Positions 6,315 to 12,856 of a DNA stretch of 32,172 nucleotides are shown piece after piece (position 1 is the first letter of the stretch; the number at the start of each line of letters is the position of its first letter). A program made the translations under genes and the position numbers. Source of the stretch: a virus; IMG/VR virus record IMGVR_UViG_3300028283_000023, positions 1 to 32,172 of that record; one strand, 5' to 3'. The notes beneath the pieces were generated by a model. That model made no database searches, had not been told where the DNA came from, and saw only the letters and a program-made list of their open reading frames with translations.

Positions 6315-6566
6315 TCACTCTTTTTCTATCATTGGTTTTGCGGGATTTCCAAATAAAAAAATTTCACAAGCGAGAACGTGACAACACGGTGTGTTATAGC
6401 AATACGCCAAACATTCGCATGACCATTCTCGCTTGTGCTTTTTAAAAAATACTCTAAATTTCTTATCTACCAACATAATCGTGTGAGCATCTGAATCCGA
6501 TTCTCTTTTTACTTTTCCGTTCATTACTAAACTTCTGGCATAAAAATAAGAATCAGCTGAGCTCAT
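6315..6566 (-). CDS. SWIM zinc-finger protein
   Basis: An 83-residue protein carrying the SWIM signature CxCx(n)CxH (CECLAYCYNTPCCHVLAC), preceded by the usual beta strands (KFRVFFKKHKREW). SWIM fingers mediate DNA or protein binding and are frequent in archaea as short stand-alone proteins. The first 30 residues form a helical lead-in. TAATG coupling to the upstream gene. The partner is unknown; the operon context suggests DNA metabolism or regulation. Confidence 0.8.
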   Translation of the reverse strand: MSSADSYFYARSLVMNGKVKRESDSDAHTIMLVDKKFRVFFKKHKREWSCECLAYCYNTPCCHVLACEIFLFGNPAKPMIEKE

Positions 6567-6865
6567 TATCGTTTATGTTTTACTCCTGCTTTTTTCTCAG
6601 CTTTCTCTTTTTCCTTTTCTATCTTAACAGCTTCTTCAGCTTTCTTGAACTCTTCAAGCAACTTCTGGTCTTCCTTAATTGTTAATGCAACAACTTGGCC
6701 AGTAGTAAATCCTGAAAGAGGTTCAATACTTTTTAGGACCATAACGTTTCCGAATCTGTCTTCACATTTCATGACAAACTCTTCTTTAGTTATTTTGTCG
6801 CCTTGCTTGTTCACTTTAGTTTCTGTACTCTTCTTGATGCTTTTTATCTTCATTCCGTTTGCCAT
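6566..6865 (-). CDS. Conserved-looking early protein, 99 aa
   Basis: The start at 6865 (MANGMKIKSIKK) is chosen because GAGGGGA lies just upstream, unlike the in-frame codon at 6877. A beta-rich N-terminal part (EEFVMKCEDRFGNVMVLKSI) is followed by a long Glu/Lys helix and a basic tail. Together with the next gene it may form a small barrel plus helix nucleic-acid-handling pair; this is inference. Confidence 0.6.
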   Translation of the reverse strand: MANGMKIKSIKKSTETKVNKQGDKITKEEFVMKCEDRFGNVMVLKSIEPLSGFTTGQVVALTIKEDQKLLEEFKKAEEAVKIEKEKEKAEKKAGVKHKR

Positions 6866-6873
6866 GTTTCCCC

Positions 6874-7251
6874 TCACTGGACTATTTCACTATCTTCAAT
6901 CGGTTCGTTATTTATGATGGTTTTCCCATCGTTACCAACCGGATAAGCAAGAAGTTTCTTTTTCACTTCGCCTTTGCTATTTTTTGTTTTTTCAACATGA
7001 AACTCAACCCTCTTTTCAACCCAGTTACTAGAATCATATCCCCATACATCGGCAAGATTCTTATTAGTTTCCTGGTTGATAAAAAGGTTCTTTAAAATTT
7101 TATTAAAGCTTACTGTAATCTCAAAAGCCTTTCCGTTCTTAGTATCTATATATTGTCCTTCATTTACAATAATACCAAACTTATTTGTTGATGCTTCAAC
7201 GTGTTCTGGTTTTAGATATTTCCCTTCTGCATTTGCTTGTGTGTTTACCAT
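6874..7251 (-). CDS. Putative OB-fold-like DNA-handling protein, 125 aa
   Basis: ATG 7251 (MVNTQANAEGKYLKPEHV) is preferred because CGGAG sits 9 nt upstream; earlier in-frame codons lack a good site. The middle reads as strands, followed by NLADVWGYDSSNWVEKRVEF, a pattern I associate with early phage proteins near single-strand-binding genes. The end is acidic (EPIEDSEIVQ), as in many single-stranded DNA-binding proteins. Binding is inferred, not shown. Confidence 0.5.
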   Translation of the reverse strand: MVNTQANAEGKYLKPEHVEASTNKFGIIVNEGQYIDTKNGKAFEITVSFNKILKNLFINQETNKNLADVWGYDSSNWVEKRVEFHVEKTKNSKGEVKKKLLAYPVGNDGKTIINNEPIEDSEIVQ

Positions 7252-7292
7252 TGTTTTGTTCTCCGTCATCGCCTGTGCTTTGTAGCGTTGGC

Positions 7293-7616
7293 TTATTGAC
7301 AATTAGTTTTGTATTTCTCTTTTTCTTCTTCGTGCTTTTGTAAATATTCAAATTTATCTTTCACTTTTGTTGATTTTAAACAAATTGAATCGTGAGCTAA
7401 TCCAACAAATAATTCAACAGAGTTTGGCGTTAAAGTATTTCCTAGAGCAAGAAATAAGGTATTAATGCCTTGGCTTTGTTCTGCAGGAAAATCTTCATAT
7501 TTATCCATTACTTTTTTTAGATTTATTAAAAATGGATGTATTGTTTCAAGTAGCTCATTTGACATTTCTTGAACAACTTTCTTATTTAATTCTGAACTGC
7601 TCATTCCAATTACCAT
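7293..7616 (-). CDS. Hypothetical helical protein, 107 aa
   Basis: All-helical by pattern, with several amphipathic helices and a charged C-terminus (LQKHEEEKEKYKTNCQ). A GAGG site lies about 8 nt upstream of ATG 7616. No motif is recognised. Confidence 0.65.
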   Translation of the reverse strand: MVIGMSSSELNKKVVQEMSNELLETIHPFLINLKKVMDKYEDFPAEQSQGINTLFLALGNTLTPNSVELFVGLAHDSICLKSTKVKDKFEYLQKHEEEKEKYKTNCQ

Positions 7617-7619
7617 TGT

Positions 7620-8039
7620 TTAGCCTCGATTTATAATTATTGTTTCATGATTGCTTTCTAATAAAAAGATGTATTTGATTACTTTGAACTCTTGCTCTAA
7701 CTTTTCAAGTTCAGTTCTATCTTCAAAGATTGACTCTGCTAAGTTTTGATGTTCGCTATATAATGCAGTGAGTTGATTATTATTTCGGCTTCTTGATTTT
7801 AATTCAGCTTCTCGCATTTCAATATTACTATAAACGTTTTTGCCTTCAGGAGTCTTTTCTGCAAAGATTTCTTTTGCAATCCCATTCTTAATGAATGAAA
7901 TATTCTCATCTAAGTTTCTTTGTTTGTTTTCGAGAGCATGAACTTTCTTTTTCTGTTCTGCAATCTTATCAGGTAAACTAATTAGTTTATCTTTCATTTC
8001 TTCAATTGTTGTTACAGTTATTGTTTTTTCATTGTTCAT
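7620..8039 (-). CDS. Coiled-coil protein, 139 aa
   Basis: Long helices with heptad leucines and many Glu/Lys/Gln residues at about 28-60 and 85-122, separated by a short turn (KTPEGKNVYSN), so a helical hairpin is likely. TAATG overlap with the upstream 59-residue gene. Function unknown; such proteins in early phage operons often act as assembly or replication accessories. Confidence 0.65.
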   Translation of the reverse strand: MNNEKTITVTTIEEMKDKLISLPDKIAEQKKKVHALENKQRNLDENISFIKNGIAKEIFAEKTPEGKNVYSNIEMREAELKSRSRNNNQLTALYSEHQNLAESIFEDRTELEKLEQEFKVIKYIFLLESNHETIIINRG

Positions 8040-8218
8040 TATTTCACCATTTTTCGTATATGCGAGTAAGCATATTTAAGCTTTGTTACTTCCGCAAGTA
8101 TCATTTCTCTATCAAGAGAATTCTCAGCAAGAACTGTCAAGTTATGAATAGATAGATATAAAGCATTTACTGACTCATGGTCTTTTTTATTCGTCCATTC
8201 TTTCATAGTAGTTGCCAT
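8039..8218 (-). CDS. Hypothetical helical protein, 59 aa
   Basis: An ORF starting MATTMKEWTNKKDHESV and ending in a basic stretch. Both ends form TAATG overlaps with flanking genes, which is strong support for expression despite the short length. Mostly alpha-helical; no family is recognised. Confidence 0.6.
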   Translation of the reverse strand: MATTMKEWTNKKDHESVNALYLSIHNLTVLAENSLDREMILAEVTKLKYAYSHIRKMVK

Positions 8219-8541
8219 TAATTCACTCTCGCAATTGAGACGTTCACGCCTTTATTCTGTGCGTCTGTTCCTGTTATGTCTCTAATAGTATAAGAGTATT
8301 CAAGACCTCTATCCATGGCTTCTGCAAAATCTACTGCGTGCATTTTAGCTAAATACCCGAGATGTTTATCTACACCGTTAATTGTCATCATGAACTTTAC
8401 TGCGTTAGAATCAAATTTATTATCAGGCTCACGTTCAAGAAATCCAGTCATCCCAACCTTTAAATCTGGAATGTTTCTTTGTCTTCCTTCGAATGAAATG
8501 CCTAAAATTTTTGTGTACATTTCTTGTTCTTTTTGTTCCAT
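8218..8541 (-). CDS. Stand-alone HIRAN-domain protein
   Basis: A 107-residue protein made almost entirely of a HIRAN domain: GISFEGRQ, then LKVGMTGFLEREPDNKFDSNAVKF split over strands, and HLGYLAK followed by the terminal helix and strands. HIRAN domains bind single-stranded DNA ends and stalled forks and are usually fused to helicases such as HLTF. Here it stands alone. Start ATG 8541 is chosen over GTG 8550 because GAGGTG then has a normal spacing. A TATA box lies about 54 bp upstream, so this gene probably heads its own transcript. Confidence 0.8.
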   Translation of the reverse strand: MEQKEQEMYTKILGISFEGRQRNIPDLKVGMTGFLEREPDNKFDSNAVKFMMTINGVDKHLGYLAKMHAVDFAEAMDRGLEYSYTIRDITGTDAQNKGVNVSIARVN

Positions 8542-8590
8542 CGTGAGCACCTCGCCCTTTTTTACGATTTATTTTATTAATATATTAACA

Positions 8591-8600
8591 TATATATAAA
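8591..8600 (-). promoter_or_regulatory. TATA box of the HIRAN-led operon
   Basis: TTTATATATA on the minus strand, centred about 54 bp before ATG 8541, giving an expected leader of about 27 nt that includes GAGGTG. It lies just downstream of the zinc-ribbon gene. Confidence 0.6.
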
Positions 8601-8605
8601 TGTTT

Positions 8606-8716
8606 TTATTCGCATTCTTCAGTATGTCCGCAAACAGGACAGACGTATCTTTCTGGAAACTTTGTCTTTGGTTTTGGTATCATTGTTGATCCGCATTTAC
8701 AGTAGAGTTCATTCAT
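8606..8716 (-). CDS. 36-residue zinc ribbon
   Basis: A mini-protein with two knuckles, CKCGS and CPVCGH, separated by 17 residues including a basic-proline linker: a complete rubredoxin-like zinc ribbon. GAGGA is about 8 nt before ATG 8716. Zinc ribbons of this size are widespread in archaea; role unknown. Confidence 0.65.
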   Translation of the reverse strand: MNELYCKCGSTMIPKPKTKFPERYVCPVCGHTEECE

Positions 8717-8721
8717 TAGTT

Positions 8722-9159
8722 TCATTCCTCTTTTAATTGAATATATTCAGGTTCTTGGTAAGACATTCTTTCACTTTTTATAAAAGAGTCACATTTACAT
8801 CGATTCATTTTTTTTTGTATTCTTTCTTCAAATGTATATCTTATTTTTCTTGTGTTCAAATTAACGCATTCGCGTTTATTTCTATTAGTATGTCTCCAGT
8901 TATCGCATTTCATACAGTTTAGATATGTTGTTGTTGAGACTTTTTGTTGTTGAATAGTCTTATTTTTTGCTGCATTTTCTAATGCTTTTTTCCCCAATTT
9001 AACCATCTCTTGGTCCAATTCTGGAAATTCTCTTTCTTGCTTTATTTTCAAATCATTAATATTTATATCTTGACTAATAGCACTTTTTATAAGATGTGAA
9101 TAAAAACCGTCGTCCATTATATCATCTGTCGGTTTTAGTTCTGGTTTTCCTATTGGCAT
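8722..9159 (-). CDS. Putative zinc-binding protein, 145 aa
   Basis: ATG 9159 (MPIGKPELKPTDD) follows GAGGA closely. The N-terminal half is helical; the C-terminal half carries CMKCDNWRHTN, a third Cys (RECVNLN) and CKCDSF, enough ligands for a zinc finger, surrounded by many Arg/Lys residues. DNA or RNA binding is likely by analogy. No family is recognised. The upstream 50-residue gene ends 1 bp before this start. Confidence 0.55.
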   Translation of the reverse strand: MPIGKPELKPTDDIMDDGFYSHLIKSAISQDININDLKIKQEREFPELDQEMVKLGKKALENAAKNKTIQQQKVSTTTYLNCMKCDNWRHTNRNKRECVNLNTRKIRYTFEERIQKKMNRCKCDSFIKSERMSYQEPEYIQLKEE

Positions 9160-9160
9160 C

Positions 9161-9313
9161 TTATTCCTCATTGTATCTTTCGTGACAGAACTTCTCAAAT
9201 TCATCACTATGATTTTCAATAAAATCTCTGCGTAAACTTCCAATATGGTCAGTAAGCCAATCGTTATAGTGCTCTTCCATAGGTTTTAGATTGTATTCTT
9301 CAGGGTCGCTCAT
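9161..9313 (-). CDS. Hypothetical protein, 50 aa
   Basis: A charged helical peptide beginning MSDPEEYNLKPMEEHYNDW. Its ATG overlaps the stop of the upstream gene as ATGA, and its own tail provides the GAGGA site of the following gene. Function unknown. Confidence 0.55.
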   Translation of the reverse strand: MSDPEEYNLKPMEEHYNDWLTDHIGSLRRDFIENHSDEFEKFCHERYNEE

Positions 9314-9621
9314 TGTTCCACAACCTTGATACCTGGGAAGGTTTTCTTAGTAGCTATGAAAAAACTATCATTAAACAGCTTTTCCCCTTCTTTATTTGTG
9401 GTATTGCCAGTTTGAGGATGGTCTAACCCTGAAGGGTACCCATTAGCGTGACTTGGTCTAATTTGTGGCTTTTCTGGGCTGTTTTCTGCTTGCATGGTAT
9501 CAAACACCTTACCAGATAAATAAGCAAAGCCTGACTGAGATATGCCGCCAAGGTCCCGAAGTTGGCGTAAATTAGCAATAACTAGGTCTTTCTGTTGGTT
9601 TATTAGTTGTGAGGTTTTCAT
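9310..9621 (-). CDS. First gene of the leftward early operon, hypothetical, 103 aa
   Basis: A soluble protein with a helical N-terminus (LINQQKDLVIANLRQLRDL) and a polar, Pro/Asn/Gly-rich C-terminus that looks partly disordered. GGGGAG precedes the ATG, and a clear archaeal TATA box is about 57 bp upstream. As the promoter-proximal gene it may be expressed immediately after infection. No family is recognised. Confidence 0.65.
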   Translation of the reverse strand: MKTSQLINQQKDLVIANLRQLRDLGGISQSGFAYLSGKVFDTMQAENSPEKPQIRPSHANGYPSGLDHPQTGNTTNKEGEKLFNDSFFIATKKTFPGIKVVEQ

Positions 9622-9673
9622 GTTTTTTTGCTCCCCGAGTTTTATCGGTGATACTACTATTATTGGCTATTGT

Positions 9674-9683
9674 CTATATAAAT
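9674..9683 (-). promoter_or_regulatory. Archaeal TATA box, main leftward early promoter
   Basis: ATTTATATAG on the minus strand, centred about 57 bp before ATG 9621. The expected start site near 9651 would give a leader of about 30 nt with a GGGGAG ribosome binding site. Confidence 0.7.
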
Positions 9684-9772
9684 CTAGCGACGAGCATACT
9701 ATTATGAAATGCTAAGAATTATCTATAAACTATCAAAAAGTAAAGGTTTTTAGGATAACTTCCTTTATTTCT

Positions 9773-9823
9773 AGCATTTTTAAATAAAGTTACCGACGAT
9801 AGAGCATTTTTGTATAAAGTAAA
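9773..9823. repeat. Direct repeat pair AGCATTTTT-nn-ATAAAGT
   Basis: Two near-identical 18-bp copies, starting at 9773 and 9803, are 30 bp apart centre to centre, about three helical turns. Candidate binding sites for a regulator or initiator. Confidence 0.5.
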
Positions 9824-9872
9824 GATATATACCAAATTCGTTTTGTATATCTATTAATACCATAAAATAAAT

Positions 9873-9904
9873 AATCTAAGCTCAAAATTATTTAAATCTA
9901 AGCT
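9873..9904. repeat. Direct repeat AATCTAAGCT x2
   Basis: Two identical 10-bp copies spaced 22 bp apart, about two helical turns, with a degenerate partial copy (TAAGCAT) following. A typical layout for a dimeric regulator such as an RHH protein. Confidence 0.5.
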
Positions 9905-10032
9905 AAGCATCGTCTGTAATGTAAATAAATAAATAATAAATAAATAATTAGATATAGATATAGATATAATATAGTAAAGGATTATTTATTTTAAATAAAT
10001 AAATAATATTAGGCTTAAATTATTTAACAAGA

Positions 10033-10040
10033 TTTATATA
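10033..10040 (+). promoter_or_regulatory. Archaeal TATA box, rightward operon promoter
   Basis: TTTATATA centred about 41 bp before ATG 10078, predicting a start near 10063, just before the GGAG site at 10064-10067. Confidence 0.65.
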
Positions 10041-10077
10041 TTAGTTAATTAATTTAGACTAAAGGAGTTGATATGAT

Positions 10078-10287
10078 ATGAGTGAAAAGATAGAGAAACT
10101 GGAAGTTCTGAAAGGAAATTCTACCTATTATTATACAGGGGTAGTGACCGAAACTAAAGATGGATGGATCCATATTGAGACAATTAAAGGGGAATCCCTA
10201 AACTTTAGAAGAGAACAAATCATGGGAAGATTAGAGTTGAGAGGAGATGAGAAGCATGGCAAAGACAATAACCACAGTTTATATTGA
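10078..10287 (+). CDS. Sm-like or SH3-like small barrel protein, 69 aa
   Basis: Residues about 12-57 alternate like a five-stranded small barrel: TYYYTGVVTETKDGW, then IHIETIKGESLNF and EQIMGRLEL. The x-G-x-V strand followed by DGWIhIeT resembles Sm/Hfq-like folds, which bind RNA or DNA. The last 15 residues are charged and overlap the next gene by 32 bp. It opens a three-gene rightward operon with two RHH-like proteins, suggesting a regulatory role. The assignment is by strand pattern only. Confidence 0.5.
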   Translation: MSEKIEKLEVLKGNSTYYYTGVVTETKDGWIHIETIKGESLNFRREQIMGRLELRGDEKHGKDNNHSLY

Positions 10288-10630
10288 AAATGAATTTAAA
10301 GAAATAATTAAAGATTCTAAATTAAATCTATCTGATTGGATTAATGAACAACTTAGAAAAGAGTTTAATGGAATAGAACCAATTTCAAAAGAGATAGAAA
10401 AACACCTTTCAAGTGTTGAAATTCTAAAAGAAAAAATTAAAGACTTTAAGAACCAAGCAAGAAAAAGAATAAAACTTTGTTCTGAAGCAGAAATAACTCT
10501 TCTAAAAGAGCTCTCTATAAGCAGAACAAAAGGGTATATTCCCCACGCATTATATCAAAGGTATTTAACAGAAACAAAGAAGTATATTCCTTATGGGGAA
10601 TTTATAGAAATTCTTTCAGAATTAGAATAA
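10256..10630 (+). CDS. RHH-like regulator with coiled coil, 124 aa
   Basis: ATG 10256 is preferred because GGAGATGAG lies about 5 nt upstream; an ATG at 10247 sits inside that site. The N-terminus matches ribbon-helix-helix spacing: strand TITTVYIENEF, helix KEIIKDSKL, turn with NLSDWINEQLRKEF. A coiled coil (about 42-75) and a C-terminal helical domain follow. Probably a dimeric DNA-binding regulator of the adjacent divergent promoters. Confidence 0.55.
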   Translation: MAKTITTVYIENEFKEIIKDSKLNLSDWINEQLRKEFNGIEPISKEIEKHLSSVEILKEKIKDFKNQARKRIKLCSEAEITLLKELSISRTKGYIPHALYQRYLTETKKYIPYGEFIEILSELE

Positions 10631-10648
10631 AAGAACGGAGATGAAAAT

Positions 10649-11074
10649 ATGAAAAACAGAAAGAAACAAATAATAGTAAAGGTAAGTGCTCAAACATACG
10701 AATTAATACAAGAAATGAAACATAATCTAGAAATAAATATTAATAATTTTTTAGAAAATAAAGTAAATAACTTTTTCTCTTCAGCCAACTATCAGTTAGA
10801 AGAAATGGAAGATAGCTATGAAAAGGTTATGTCATTAAAAGATGAGTATAATATTGCCTTTAGAGATTATCCTAGAGCAGTAATCAAATTAAGAGAAAAA
10901 ATAAATCAAGCAAAAAAAGAAAAAAAAGAAAGCGACCTTCAAGAAGCAAGAGGATGTAAACTTATATATCAAGTAAGCAATGAAATAAAAAAAGAAAATG
11001 AACGCAAATTTGAAAGAGACTATATGAAATGTTTTAATGCGTCTAATAAGAAAGATATTTCAGATAATAAATAA
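10649..11074 (+). CDS. RHH-like regulator with long charged helix, 141 aa
   Basis: The first 40 residues repeat the RHH-like pattern (strand QIIVKVSAQTYELI, then helix, NINNFLENKVNNFF), and the rest is a long Lys/Glu helix. CGGAGATGA precedes the ATG. Same layout as the upstream gene, so the two may be distant paralogues acting on the same control region. A T-rich terminator follows the stop. Confidence 0.5.
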   Translation: MKNRKKQIIVKVSAQTYELIQEMKHNLEININNFLENKVNNFFSSANYQLEEMEDSYEKVMSLKDEYNIAFRDYPRAVIKLREKINQAKKEKKESDLQEARGCKLIYQVSNEIKKENERKFERDYMKCFNASNKKDISDNK

Positions 11075-11100
11075 TTTTTACCTTTTTTTATTTATTTTTT
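11075..11100 (+). terminator. T-rich terminator between convergent genes
   Basis: A run of T with few interruptions (TTTTTACC then TTTTTTTATTTATTTTTT) directly after the stop of the last rightward gene, on the coding strand. Oligo-T termination is typical of archaea. Confidence 0.6.
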
Positions 11101-11452
11101 ATACCATTTCATACTCAAAAGAATCTGGTGTATAAATTGCAATGATCCGCTGCGAATAGCTTCTATTAAGAATATCTCGCATATACTCTTCGCCAGAAAG
11201 TAACTGTCTTCTTGCCTTTCCTCTCTGGCTCCAACTATGTTTAAGTTCAATACAATAACCGCCATTATTCCAATCTAAACAAAGTAAGTCGCAAAGTGTA
11301 TGAAAGTCACCATTCTTTCCGTGAGGAATCCAAATAGGCTCTCTAATGATAGAAATGATATTGTCTCGATTAATCCCTATCTCATCCAAATGATTGACTA
11401 AATACGTTAGTCGGCTGTCATGCTCTTGCTGTCTATATTCAGCTTTATACAT
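11099..11452 (-). CDS. PD-(D/E)XK-like nuclease, 117 aa
   Basis: The core reads LCDLLCLDWNNGGYCIELK: an acidic residue at the start of one strand and E-x-K on the next, the signature of PD-(D/E)XK nucleases. It is followed by a basic-Gln helix (RGKARRQLLSGEEYM) and strand RIIAIYTPD, as in RecB-like or VRR-type cores. ATG 11452 is chosen since the TTG 9 nt upstream overlaps the previous stop; no clear binding site is seen. As the last gene of the lysis block it could act in DNA degradation, resolution or defence. The substrate is unknown. Confidence 0.6.
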   Translation of the reverse strand: MYKAEYRQQEHDSRLTYLVNHLDEIGINRDNIISIIREPIWIPHGKNGDFHTLCDLLCLDWNNGGYCIELKHSWSQRGKARRQLLSGEEYMRDILNRSYSQRIIAIYTPDSFEYEMV

Positions 11453-11453
11453 T

Positions 11454-11993
11454 TTATTCAATAGCTAAATAATCAGATTCATTGAACCTATACTTCTCTT
11501 CGATTGTAGTATAAGGGACCAAGAATTTCTTATTTGCAACATCAATCATAAATTCTTGATTGTTTGTTTCATCGCGATACACTAGAAACGCTCTATCTTG
11601 GTTATTTACTGCGATATATAATTGTTCAGGTAAAGCGCCAATATATTTTAATGCTGCATACGTTAGCACTGTAAGGCCTTTAGAATTGACAGTAGTAAAC
11701 ACATATGTTTCTCTTGGCGTAAACCAGACTTCTTTCTTTGCCGGATCATAAGTAGTCTGTTTTGAGATAAACGTTGCAATCTGCCTGCATAACGAACTTG
11801 AGAACTTTACTCGCTTTATTTCAGCCAGAGATTTAACCATACTTCCAGGGATTGATTGACTATTCAATTTTAGCCATTCGCATAATTCAGAATCTTCTTT
11901 TGTGAATCCTTCTTTCCCCAGTAAATAAAGGATCACGGTTTTCCATTGTCCTTCAGCAATCAATTTCGTTATTAATTTTATACTCATTTCCAT
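11454..11993 (-). CDS. Transglutaminase-fold protein, probably catalytically dead
   Basis: A 179-residue protein whose second half reads like a transglutaminase core: ATFISKQTTYDP, EVWFTPRETY, NSKGLTVLTYAALKYIGA, RAFLVYRD and FMIDVANKK. Against the neighbouring gene, the catalytic Cys falls on Ser104, His falls on Ala135, and only Asp151 is kept. GAGGGA lies upstream of ATG 11993. It may be a binding or regulatory partner of the intact enzyme next door. The alignment was made by eye, so the family call is moderate. Confidence 0.5.
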   Translation of the reverse strand: MEMSIKLITKLIAEGQWKTVILYLLGKEGFTKEDSELCEWLKLNSQSIPGSMVKSLAEIKRVKFSSSLCRQIATFISKQTTYDPAKKEVWFTPRETYVFTTVNSKGLTVLTYAALKYIGALPEQLYIAVNNQDRAFLVYRDETNNQEFMIDVANKKFLVPYTTIEEKYRFNESDYLAIE

Positions 11994-12006
11994 GTTTTTT
12001 CCCTCG

Positions 12007-12606
12007 TTAGTTTTTAATTATCTTGACACAAATTTCTTGATTGAATAAATACCAGATAGTCAGGTATTGTTTGAGACTGTTGAAATCAGCTCTATCTTTT
12101 ACAGATACTAAGCTTGTAAGATAAGAAGCGTCTAAGCTAACTATCTTTTCATGTTCGGTTGAATAGTATAGGCACCAGAAGTGACCGCCTTCAGGCATTT
12201 GACCAATTGCACAGAATATCTTAAACTCAATAATTCCGGCCAGATAACATAAAGTGTAAACTAAAGTGTTCTGGTCATCACAATCGCCAAATCCATCTTT
12301 TAGAATTAATTCTGCATCTTTCCAATCTTCAGTAGTTTCACTTTTGTATTTGATATTATTCTTTACCCAGGATAAGCAATTGATTGCAGTCTCATCATCA
12401 GAACTGCCACGAAGTGACCATGCTAAATTCTGTAATTTCTCAGATGGCTTTTCAATCTGTTTCTTTAAGTGATTGTTTAAAGTAGAATATTCTCTAAACT
12501 TTTCATTAATCAGCCATGAAATTGTACTGAAGATAAAACTATTGTTCACTAGAGAAAGATTATAAACTTCCAGTAATTTCGTATAAAATGGTTTTGAGCC
12601 ACTCAT
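12007..12606 (-). CDS. Transglutaminase-like cysteine protease (possible endolysin)
   Basis: A 199-residue protein with the transglutaminase-like triad: Cys109 in GDCDD, His142 in GGHFWC and Asp159 in SLDAS, with NCLSWVKNNIKY before it as usual for the fold. Such enzymes cleave amide bonds; the archaeal pseudomurein endoisopeptidases share this fold, although no pseudomurein-binding repeats are present here. It follows a holin-like gene with an ATGA overlap, so an envelope-degrading lysis role is the best inference. A virion-associated or maturation protease is the alternative. Confidence 0.65.
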   Translation of the reverse strand: MSGSKPFYTKLLEVYNLSLVNNSFIFSTISWLINEKFREYSTLNNHLKKQIEKPSEKLQNLAWSLRGSSDDETAINCLSWVKNNIKYKSETTEDWKDAELILKDGFGDCDDQNTLVYTLCYLAGIIEFKIFCAIGQMPEGGHFWCLYYSTEHEKIVSLDASYLTSLVSVKDRADFNSLKQYLTIWYLFNQEICVKIIKN

Positions 12607-12845
12607 TTCTTTTTTCCCACGACTTGGATTTTAAGAGAGTCTGTATAGTTGCTATTAGCAGTAAACTTTCGTATTGTTTCAATAGCAAGTCCTGCAGCAG
12701 TTGCAACAATCGGAGAGTAAACGCCAAAGTCAAATACTTGGAACACTTGAAGAACTGCAATAGCAGCAGCTGATCCGCCGAATACTAATACTCGCATCCC
12801 TAACTTTTTCCAATCGATTTCATTTAAACTCATTGCATCTGACAT
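12603..12845 (-). CDS. Holin-like two-helix membrane protein
   Basis: ATG 12845 has AGGAGATGA upstream and avoids overlap with the gene before it, so it is preferred to an in-frame codon at 12935. The 80 residues hold two hydrophobic, Ala/Gly-rich helices (about 17-38 and 41-60), a turn and a basic tail ending VVGKKK, the usual layout of small holins. The position between coiled-coil anchors and a putative lysis enzyme supports this. Holins form pores that release the lysis enzyme. Confidence 0.6.
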   Translation of the reverse strand: MSDAMSLNEIDWKKLGMRVLVFGGSAAAIAVLQVFQVFDFGVYSPIVATAAGLAIETIRKFTANSNYTDSLKIQVVGKKK

Positions 12846-12856
12846 AATTTCATCTC

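Larger units (their letters stand above)
9622..10077. other. Divergent AT-rich control region, possible origin
   Basis: These 456 bp contain no supported gene and separate leftward and rightward operons. They hold both divergent TATA boxes, the direct repeat AGCATTTTT-nn-ATAAAGT (9773 and 9803), the 10-bp repeat AATCTAAGCT (9873-9882 and 9895-9904, 22 bp apart), AGTAAAG three times (near 9739, 9816 and 9973), a GATATA run and TAAATAAA runs. This suits operators and a DNA-unwinding element, but origin function is inferred. Confidence 0.45.

Noticed and set aside
9940-9975. CRISPR-like short repeats (GATATA run)
   Set aside because: A simple tandem hexamer run without spacers; no cas genes in the window.
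9622-10077. Attachment site for integration
   Set aside because: No integrase gene and no tRNA-gene fragment is visible here; the repeats fit operators better.
12007-12606. Pseudomurein endoisopeptidase assignment
   Set aside because: Only the general fold and triad match; there are no pseudomurein-binding repeats and the host wall type is unknown.
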